From: a bacterium
GTDB lineage: Bacteria; Patescibacteriota; Patescibacteriia; Patescibacteriales; GWC2-42-12
Length of the DNA: 39,078 nucleotides
Assembly: GCA_030649205.1 (NCBI GenBank)
Contig: JAUSGE010000021.1
Span: forward strand, 1 to 39,078
Direction: 5' to 3'
The position numbers were made by a program, and so were the translations under genes. Below, piece after piece: positions 26,701 to 32,426 of this stretch. The notes below the pieces were generated by a model. That model saw only the letters and a list, made by a program, of their open reading frames with translations. It ran no database searches and was not told the DNA's origin. Every line of letters begins with the position of its first letter. The first letter of the stretch is position 1.

Positions 26701-27593
26701 CGCTTGACCGTGATATTCCGGCTTATCGGCTGACGTATGTACCAAAGCCAACTACGCCGGAAATTATGATCAAGACTAACAAGATTAAAGCGGCGATTCT
26801 GCGGGAAGAAGGCAGTAATGGCGATCGGGAAATGGCCGAGATGGCGTTCATGGGCGGAATGGAACCGGTTGACGTGCATATGACGGATTTAGTTAATGGC
26901 ATTGCTACCTTGGATCCATTTCAAGTGCTTTTGCCGGTCGGCGGTTTTGCTAATCGCGACGCTGGCAGACACGGCAAAGGCTGGGCCGCGACCATCCGGT
27001 TTAATGAACTGGCGGCCGCGACAACGAACAGGTTTAAGAGCAGAAAGAACACCTGCTCTTACAACCCGTGTAATGCCATGCAGGCCTTTCTGTATTTGGG
27101 CTGGGCGCCGTTTCCGGATGAACCGGAAAAAAATTGGCCCAGAATGGAAAAAAATATCTCCGGCGAATTTGAGCATAACTGGATTAACGTAGTTTTTCCC
27201 AAATCAAAGTCCGTCGCTTTTCAGGGAATGGAAGGGGCTTTTTTGGGAATCTGGTCGGCTCATGGCGGCGGACGAATTTATTCCAATGATCCGAATTTTT
27301 ACCAAAGGGTAATTGACGAAAAACTGGTTGTGATGTTTTACGCTGACGATTTAGGAAATCCGACTGAACTTTATCCATGGGATCCTAACGGTTCGCCGCG
27401 AGGAATTGCGGGAATTTGTTCCCGAGATGGGCGGCATACTTATACTATGCCCCACGTGGAAAGAGTTATGCGCGCTCAAACCGGAGCTTGGCTGCCGGAA
27501 GAAATGCAAGAAAATTTGACTGTGTCATATTATCTTCAAGTCTTCCAGAATTTGCGGGAGTTCGCGGAACAGCACCAAAATAATGATGAATAA
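23742..27593 (+). CDS. purL: Phosphoribosylformylglycinamidine synthase, long single-chain form (synthetase + C-terminal glutaminase-like domain)
   Basis: 'ESHNAPTGEEAFNGAGTGDIGMERDSQGTGRGG', 'HDQGAGGLGACSAEAADPEG', 'LSLHDRSDGGLITTASEM', C-terminal 'LLPVGGFANRDAGRHGKGWAATIRFN', 'MPHVERVMR'. ATG at 23742 after AAAGGAGG. Confidence 0.93.
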   Translation: MSKILHFCRPEAPDRETHFMIKLNRQLSDAQLNRLKWFLADDEISEKPFLYDGNGNQVVEIGPPPEYATANSTNLTQIFHNMGIPQVVRAEEFKRLLMPEDQVRQYVRDTKKYWTESWYKRPLKYFSRGPKPDPVVYLPLSEKDVQPLIAFNNKHQLGFDDWMLNWTYEMYKEEGVDPSDVSLFHLAQLLSSHSRHWEFSGKYFIDGVAMPYSPFELIKMPLKKNLGNSRIGFYDNSSAIDGYTVEYLMPERPGEYSSFVIVEVKINPTGTAESHNAPTGEEAFNGAGTGDIGMERDSQGTGRGGSVFFHSGGYCWPHLFLRDYPLSWEERPKKLRNAHPKDMVIESFRGYIISANENGYPCLGGFTRSLEMVMPDGRREACFKPVLYTKGNGGIFEENIKRIPPEIGDEQLRIGGPIYPTGVGGGHFSSQGGGALKKAIAQKAVQRVDPEMAQKNIRVTTALAEMRSKNPVKGIHDQGAGGLGACSAEAADPEGIEADLDQVSRGVENIPEWVAFSAEFQESNLLTVSSDLVEKVKQICERERCPMDRFAKYTGTGRMVVKSSKTGQILVDHNLKKVLGKLPQREYHYTTREEKLLPLDLPSMTIAEATKLIFSNVAVGSKGFLTNMMDRSVKGRTISQQCQGPMQIPIGDAAIFALSHNSNCGMTSALGEQPLKMMIDSAAGARMSYAEMLTNMAGVGLSGWADVKCSVNWMWAINFLGEGAALYRAVEAISVLSNELGTYCENQGMAQPDGGKDSLFLLKKLKNEIIKSFRHGIIGGYCTVPDLSLFVTPDIKRPGQSKLMYINPSPGRYRLGGSALAYCNKQLGNESPDIDDPYLFYRSLESIQRLVKNKLILSLHDRSDGGLITTASEMIMARNCGFDITLPDRDGDCEDPLQMLMAEEAGWICEYLPSEENKIRAWLDHKKVTYHVLGRTTAEKYARIQHQGKAVFEEKTPTLRGWWEATSHQMERQFRNPECADQRYERSLDRDIPAYRLTYVPKPTTPEIMIKTNKIKAAILREEGSNGDREMAEMAFMGGMEPVDVHMTDLVNGIATLDPFQVLLPVGGFANRDAGRHGKGWAATIRFNELAAATTNRFKSRKNTCSYNPCNAMQAFLYLGWAPFPDEPEKNWPRMEKNISGEFEHNWINVVFPKSKSVAFQGMEGAFLGIWSAHGGGRIYSNDPNFYQRVIDEKLVVMFYADDLGNPTELYPWDPNGSPRGIAGICSRDGRHTYTMPHVERVMRAQTGAWLPEEMQENLTVSYYLQVFQNLREFAEQHQNNDE

Positions 27594-27604
27594 CACTTAA
27601 CCCT

Positions 27605-27626
27605 CCGGCGGCGCTTCAGCCGCCGG
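27605..27626 (+). other. GC-rich stem-loop in the purL-purM spacer
   Basis: CCGGCGGC gcttca GCCGCCGG, ~8 nt upstream of the purM RBS (AGAGGAGG). Confidence 0.6.
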
Positions 27627-27649
27627 GGAAATGAAGAGGAGGAAACTCA

Positions 27650-28774
27650 ATGGTAGAAAAAAGCGAATATGCCGAAGTAGTTGATTATTCTGAGGCGGAA
27701 ATTTTAAGGCGGGCGATGCAGGAAATGGGAAAACGCACGCTTACTTTTCCCAATAAACGCGGAGTGTACATTGACCAAGATACGGTCGGGGCGCATGGGG
27801 CGCTTTATGAATATCGCGGTTCACTTGCCCATACTTGGTGCGCAACCATGGAAGGTTTAGGAACTAAAAATTGGCTCGCCGAGTGGATGCGTAAATATGC
27901 CGGTACCGGAAGAAGCTATTACAAGGGAATCGGAATAGATACAATGCTGGCGGCCGGTAATGATCTAATTGCGCAAGGACCTATGCCGGTTGTCTATCTG
28001 GATGAAGTCGCGGCCCACAGTTATAACTGGGGAATGGATGAATTACGGCGCGGGGATTTAGTGGAAAGTTTTTATAGGGGCTGTGAAATGTGCGGCGCGG
28101 CTTTACCGGCAGGAGAATCTTCGTCTCTTAAATATTTGGTAAATGCCGAGGCTCCGGTTGAGAGCGCCCCGACTTTAAGCGGTGTTATGATTGGCATAAT
28201 AGCGCCCAGGGAGCGGAAAATTACGGGGAGAAAACTTCAGTTGGGCGATCATATCATTGCGGTAAAATCCTCCGGTATTCACATGAACGGACTTTCCCTA
28301 GTCATTAAGCGCGGCTTGGAATTGCCGGATAAATTTCTTACCAGACTTCCAAACGGGAATACGCTTGGTGATGAAGCGCTTATTCCGGCAACTTGTTATG
28401 TCAACCTGGTTGAAGCCCTGCAGGAGAATGAGGTTGACATACATGCTCTTTTGCCAGGTACGGGTAGCGGTGTAGCAAAAGTCGCTTTTGACAAAAGGCC
28501 GCATACTTACCGCATCCATAGTTGGTTTAAGCAAATCCCGCCTCTATTCTTGTTTATGAAAGAATTGGGAGTGACCTTGGAGGACTGTCTGACGACTTTT
28601 AACTGGGGGGCGGGTTACTATGTCTACGTGCCACCCGAAGAAGCCGAGCGTACCATTGCAATCGGTAAAAAAGCTGGCTATGAGATGATGGATGTTGGCA
28701 TAGTAGAGGAAGGCGATCGGGAAGTGATCTTTGGACCGGCGAATAATCTGGTCCTGCCTCCCCCGGGAAAATAG
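27650..28774 (+). CDS. purM: Phosphoribosylformylglycinamidine cyclo-ligase (AIR synthetase) family protein
   Basis: 'YYKGIGIDTMLAAGNDLIAQGPMPVVYLDEVAAHSYNW', 'IIAVKSSGIHMNGLSLVIKRGLELP', 'FNWGAGYYVYVPPEEAE'. Confidence 0.88.
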   Translation: MVEKSEYAEVVDYSEAEILRRAMQEMGKRTLTFPNKRGVYIDQDTVGAHGALYEYRGSLAHTWCATMEGLGTKNWLAEWMRKYAGTGRSYYKGIGIDTMLAAGNDLIAQGPMPVVYLDEVAAHSYNWGMDELRRGDLVESFYRGCEMCGAALPAGESSSLKYLVNAEAPVESAPTLSGVMIGIIAPRERKITGRKLQLGDHIIAVKSSGIHMNGLSLVIKRGLELPDKFLTRLPNGNTLGDEALIPATCYVNLVEALQENEVDIHALLPGTGSGVAKVAFDKRPHTYRIHSWFKQIPPLFLFMKELGVTLEDCLTTFNWGAGYYVYVPPEEAERTIAIGKKAGYEMMDVGIVEEGDREVIFGPANNLVLPPPGK

Positions 28775-28814
28775 AACTTTAAACAAACAACCCCCTTATT
28801 TTAAGGGATTTAAC

Positions 28815-28850
28815 AAAGGGCGACCAACAAATTGGCCGCCCTTTTCTTTT
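28815..28850 (+). terminator. Rho-independent terminator downstream of purM
   Basis: AAAGGGCGaCCAA caaa TTGGcCGCCCTTTT then cTTTTT. Confidence 0.8.
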
Positions 28851-28921
28851 TGGGCGGAAAATGGTAAAAAAATGGTAGTGAATTAACCCCCTTAATCCCC
28901 CTTTGTAAGGGGGACAAATAC

Positions 28922-29656
28922 ATGGACCAAAAAACGAAAAAAAAATTGTTGGAATTAGTGAAGCGCAACTACGAAGAAATCGCGGCTGATTTTGACGCGA
29001 GCAGAAAAAAAGAATTATGGCCGGAGCTCTTAAAGCTGGCCGGTATGGTGAAAGACGGCGACCGGGTGCTGGACGCGGGCTGCGGGAACGGCAGACTGGC
29101 TGGAGCTCTGGCTGATAAAAAAATAAATTATTTGGGAGTGGATAGCAGTCAGAAGCTGATAAAGTTTGCGAGAGAAAATTATGTTCGTGAGATTGCTTCG
29201 TCGCCGATTACGGCTCCTCGCAATGACAAAAGATTTTTAGTCGCTGATATTTTGAAATTAAACAAACTGCCGGAAAAAGATTTTGATTATATTTTTTGCG
29301 CGGCGGTTTTGCATCATCTGCCGGGTGAAGATTTAAGGCTTAAGGCGCTGGAGCAGATGAAAAATAAATTAAAACCTGATGGAAAAATTATTATTACGGT
29401 TTGGAATTTATGGAGCCAGCGAAAATTTAGAAAATTGATTTTTAAATACGGGTTTTTGAAGTTAGTTGGAAAAAACAAAATGGACTTTGGCGATATTTTG
29501 TTTGACTGGAAAAACAGTAATGGCGGGCAAGCTAGCCGACGTTATTATCACGCTTTTGCTAATGGGGAATTGAAAAAATTGGCCGCTCAAGCCGGTTTAA
29601 AAATAAATAAATTATATAAAGACGAGTATAATTATTATGTCATTGCGAGCTTCTGA
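28922..29656 (+). CDS. Class I SAM-dependent methyltransferase
   Basis: 'VKDGDRVLDAGCGNGRLAGALADKKINYLGVDSSQKLIKFAREN', 'DYIFCAAVLHHLPG', 'LKPDGKIIITVWN'. Confidence 0.9.
   Translation: MDQKTKKKLLELVKRNYEEIAADFDASRKKELWPELLKLAGMVKDGDRVLDAGCGNGRLAGALADKKINYLGVDSSQKLIKFARENYVREIASSPITAPRNDKRFLVADILKLNKLPEKDFDYIFCAAVLHHLPGEDLRLKALEQMKNKLKPDGKIIITVWNLWSQRKFRKLIFKYGFLKLVGKNKMDFGDILFDWKNSNGGQASRRYYHAFANGELKKLAAQAGLKINKLYKDEYNYYVIASF
29189..29232. repeat. In-frame fragment of the GTGAGATTGCTTCGTCGC...CTCCTCGCAATGACA repeat inside the methyltransferase gene
   Basis: TCGTGAGATTGCTTCGTCGCCGATTACGGCTCCTCGCAATGACA, closely matching 29706-29748; encodes VREIASSPITAPRND. Confidence 0.85.
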
Positions 29657-29749
29657 AAGAAGCGAAGCAATCTCACGAAGAATAATCTTTAGGCAAAACT
29701 TACCATTTGTGAGATTGCTTCGTCGCGATTACGCTCCTCGCAATGACAG
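29639..29749. repeat. TGTCATTGCGAG inverted-repeat element (~110 bp)
   Basis: TGTCATTGCGAG ... CTCGCAATGACA termini with inner GAAGCAATCTCAC / GTGAGATTGCTTC. Confidence 0.9.
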
Positions 29750-29829
29750 TCTGATCTTGATTTATTAGGATTGTTGTGTTATTTTATAATAGAACTCCGC
29801 GGACAGGAGTTTTTTATATCATAGTTCCC

Positions 29830-29901
29830 GCCCCTGTGGTGAAATGGATATCACGCTTGGCTTCGGACCAAGCGTTCCGGGTTCAAATCCTGGCGGGGGC
29901 A
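29830..29901 (+). tRNA. tRNA-Arg (anticodon TCG)
   Basis: Acceptor GCCCCTG/CGGGGGC; anticodon arm GCTTGG cTTCGgA CCAAGC; T arm CCGGG TTCAAAT CCTGG; 3' CCA not encoded. Confidence 0.92.
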
Positions 29902-29942
29902 CAAGGAAATTTTTGATTTACGATTATTGATTGGCGATTTAA

Positions 29943-29969
29943 TAACGCCGGCTAAAGCCGGGCAGAAAT
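29943..29969. repeat. Single copy of the TAACGCCGGCTAAAGCCGGGCAGAAA repeat between tRNA genes
   Basis: TAACGCCGGCTAAAGCCGGGCAGAAAT, same unit as the 8645-8796 array. Confidence 0.85.
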
Positions 29970-30018
29970 AAATAAATTTAAAATCTAAAATCCAAAATCA
30001 CAAATCGGAAATATTTTT

Positions 30019-30095
30019 GGTGGCGTAGCTCAGCTGGTTAGAGCGTAGCACTCATAACGCTAAGGTCGGTGGTTCAAGCCCACCCGCCACCACCA
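30019..30095 (+). tRNA. tRNA with CAT anticodon (Met or Ile2)
   Basis: Acceptor GGTGGCG/CGCCACC, anticodon loop CTCATAA, T arm GGTGG TTCAAGC CCACC, encoded CCA. Confidence 0.92.
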
Positions 30096-30099
30096 TCAA

Positions 30100-30175
30100 G
30101 CGCTGTTAGCTCAGCTGGTAGAGCAGATCCCTCTTAAGGATAAGGTCACAGGTTCGAATCCTGTACAGCGCACCA
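30100..30175 (+). tRNA. tRNA-Lys (anticodon CTT)
   Basis: Acceptor GCGCTGT/ACAGCGC, anticodon loop CTCTTAA, T arm ACAGG TTCGAAT CCTGT, encoded CCA. Confidence 0.93.
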
Positions 30176-30203
30176 ATAACAGAACTCATCCTAAAGGCCA
30201 CCT

Positions 30204-30683
30204 ATGAAAAAAGTCTCAACAATATTTCTGCGGATAGTGATTGTGCTTATCGGCGTCGTGGCGCTGGCCATCATGATCCGGTTTCCCTTGACCGAGGGCC
30301 GAGCCGCGAACTTAGACCTGTTCAGTATTTACGCCGATCCGTTTATCATCTATGGGTACTTAGCCTCTATCCCATTTTTTGTTGCCCTGTATCAAGCGTT
30401 TAAATTGCTCGGCTACATCGGGCAAAATAAAGTATTCTCGCTAAACTCCGTAAAGGCTTTACGGACGATAAAATATTGCGCGATCGTTCTCGGTATCTTA
30501 ATTGTGATGGCAGGACTATACCTTAGGATATTTCATGCCGAAGGTGACGATCCGGCGGGCTTTGTTGCTGTGGGCATTGTGACTACTTTTATTTCTATCG
30601 TCATCGCCACCGCGGCCGCTGTGTTTGAAAAACTTTTGCGAAGCGCGGTCGACCTAAAAGCGGAAAACGATTTAACCGTTTAA
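30204..30683 (+). CDS. DUF2975-like four-TM membrane protein
   Basis: ~159 aa, four hydrophobic segments, central 'NKVFSLNSVKALRTIKYCAIVLG' typical of DUF2975; followed by an XRE-like remnant. Confidence 0.75.
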   Translation: MKKVSTIFLRIVIVLIGVVALAIMIRFPLTEGRAANLDLFSIYADPFIIYGYLASIPFFVALYQAFKLLGYIGQNKVFSLNSVKALRTIKYCAIVLGILIVMAGLYLRIFHAEGDDPAGFVAVGIVTTFISIVIATAAAVFEKLLRSAVDLKAENDLTV

Positions 30684-30692
30684 AATAAATCT

Positions 30693-30806
30693 ATGGCAAT
30701 TATCATCAACCTGGACGTGATGCTGGCAAAAAGAAAAATGAGCGTCACCGAGCTCACGGAAAAGGTCGGCATAACCGATATCATGCAATATGACCAGGGG
30801 CATTAA
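30693..30806 (+). pseudogene. Truncated small XRE-like (Cro/C1, YozG-type) HTH regulator
   Basis: Translation MAIIINLDVMLAKRKMSVTELTEKVGITDIMQYDQGH*; first ~28 aa match the usual DUF2975-partner regulator, then the frame diverges and stops. Confidence 0.6.
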
Positions 30807-30848
30807 AATAGTTTTATCCAGATTAAGCTTGTCGGCCAATAAATCAAC

Positions 30849-30947
30849 TTACTTCATCATCCAATCAATTTGGCCCAAATCATAAACTCGCCCCTTTTCA
30901 TAATAGGGACGAACTAATTCTAATATTTTTTCGTAAATTTTTTCCAT
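30849..30947 (-). pseudogene. Short truncated ORF, possible N-terminus of an HD-domain-like protein
   Basis: Translation MEKIYEKILELVRPYYEKGRVYDLGQIDWMMK*; resembles an N-terminal fragment only. Confidence 0.35.
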
Positions 30948-30948
30948 G

Positions 30949-31036
30949 CGGAGAGGGGGAGATTCGAACTCCCGTGGAGCTTGCGCCCCAACCGCATTTC
31001 GAGTGCGGCCCGTTACGACCACTTCGGTACCTCTCC
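30949..31036 (-). tRNA. tRNA-Ser (anticodon CGA)
   Basis: Reverse complement GGAGAGGTACCGAAGTGGTCGTAACGGGCCGCACTCGAAATGCGGTTGGGGCGCAAGCTCCACGGGAGTTCGAATCTCCCCCTCTCC; long variable arm; CCA not encoded. Confidence 0.93.
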
Positions 31037-32017
31037 AATAAATTTGATATAGCGATTATAATGTTTTGGGTTATTTGTTCCAATTTCCTTAAAATATCTT
31101 ACTATCTCTTGCTGGCGCCTTAGAAAAACCGATTTTTGCGTTTTTCGATTGGTCGGCGAGAAACCCAAGCTTCTTAAAAAATCAATTATATCTAAAATCA
31201 AATTATCAGCATAACTGGTTATCGTCAACCCTAAGTGTTTATATGTTTTTTTGTTTATCCTATGAGTATCTAAATACACACAGCCGTCCGTATCAAATAA
31301 ACCGCGGATAAAAGCCTTCCGGTACAGGCTATTATTTTTTATCCAATCAGGCGCGGTAAGCTTATTTTCTATCTTATTACCGATCGGCATGCCATTTTTA
31401 TTTAAAAATTTTACCAGATTTCTTGACGAAGCCACTACAATAACTACATTTTCTTGCTTTCTAATTTTAAAAGATGGCTTAATATTGAACAGCTCTTGAA
31501 TTAATTTCTTTGTGTGCAACGCGTGTTCTTTGTCTGTTTCGGAGCTAGTCGTTACGCTGGCTTGATAATTGGATAAATGGCCATCACCGAACATAATACC
31601 GAAAAATTCCGCCAACTTTTCCGATTTACTGGATTTTTTAATGGGCTTGATATTATTAAACAACGTACCATTTTTTTTATGAATGGCGATTGAAGTCAGC
31701 CCGCCCCTTCTTCTGCCCTCCGCGGTTCCTATATTCCCATACTTACTAAACCGGGCTAAACCACCTTTCCTGCTGGCTTCCTTTATGTGCCAGAAGTCGG
31801 GGATAATTTGAGGTAAAAAATCATTTACTTTAAAATCTAATATTTTTACAAATTTATTAAATTTCTCTAGCGGTATTGTCGTTGCGCCTCTTTGCCAATC
31901 ATTTAGAGTCCTGCGGTTAATTTTTGTTTTATCTGAAAACTTTTTTATACCGCCGTAACGTTCAATTACGGCAGTAAATAATTTTTTCCTTTCGTTTTTG
32001 GAGATTTTAACTCGCAT
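31013..32017 (-). CDS. LAGLIDADG homing endonuclease-like protein with N-terminal HTH
   Basis: Two LAGLIDADG-like helices 'LAEFFGIMFGDGHLS' and 'AFIRGLFDTDGCVYLD'; N-terminal 'IKKFSDKTKINRRTLNDWQRGATTIPLEKFNKFVKIL' HTH-like. Confidence 0.9.
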   Translation of the reverse strand: MRVKISKNERKKLFTAVIERYGGIKKFSDKTKINRRTLNDWQRGATTIPLEKFNKFVKILDFKVNDFLPQIIPDFWHIKEASRKGGLARFSKYGNIGTAEGRRRGGLTSIAIHKKNGTLFNNIKPIKKSSKSEKLAEFFGIMFGDGHLSNYQASVTTSSETDKEHALHTKKLIQELFNIKPSFKIRKQENVVIVVASSRNLVKFLNKNGMPIGNKIENKLTAPDWIKNNSLYRKAFIRGLFDTDGCVYLDTHRINKKTYKHLGLTITSYADNLILDIIDFLRSLGFSPTNRKTQKSVFLRRQQEIVRYFKEIGTNNPKHYNRYIKFIGEVPKWS

Positions 32018-32078
32018 ATTGTAATTATAATATACGAGTAGTTATTAGTCAACCGTTCTGCTATTCCGCCATACTTCA

Positions 32079-32417
32079 TTACCTTAGCAGAAGCGAGCCG
32101 CCGATGGCAAACAGTAAGAGGACAAACAGACTAGCGCCGGTATAAATCAGCATTTTCACGGCTTCGGCTTTTTTTCCGTCCAAATAAAGCATAATCGGCC
32201 GGCCTAATACTAATAAACCGGTAATTAAGGCGGAGAGGACGAAAAGCATTAGCACAATAACGCCGGTCAGCGCGTTGTCTTCTTTGCCGAACATTCTTTC
32301 GGCGTTTTGCATGAAGGTTACTACCAGAGAAACATAGGCTAAAACGCCCAGCGAATTTAAAACGCTTCGCCAAATTAATTTTTTGCCGTCCTCGGTTTTT
32401 GATTGAAAAAATTTCAT
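32079..32417 (-). CDS. Small membrane protein (DUF5671/DUF2975-like topology; function unknown)
   Basis: 112 aa, three hydrophobic helices; no enzymatic motif recognised. Confidence 0.6.
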   Translation of the reverse strand: MKFFQSKTEDGKKLIWRSVLNSLGVLAYVSLVVTFMQNAERMFGKEDNALTGVIVLMLFVLSALITGLLVLGRPIMLYLDGKKAEAVKMLIYTGASLFVLLLFAIGGSLLLR

Positions 32418-32426
32418 ATTTTTAAT

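Noticed and set aside
26199-26879. 226-aa minus-strand ORF antisense to purL
   Set aside because: Overlaps the well-supported purL frame and has no recognisable motif; typical shadow ORF.
32048-32085. tRNA-like string on the minus strand upstream of the HEG (ATGGCGGAATAGCAGAACGGTTGACT)
   Set aside because: Resembles an acceptor/D-arm start but no anticodon arm, T-arm or matching acceptor 3' strand could be found; tRNAscan/Infernal would decide.
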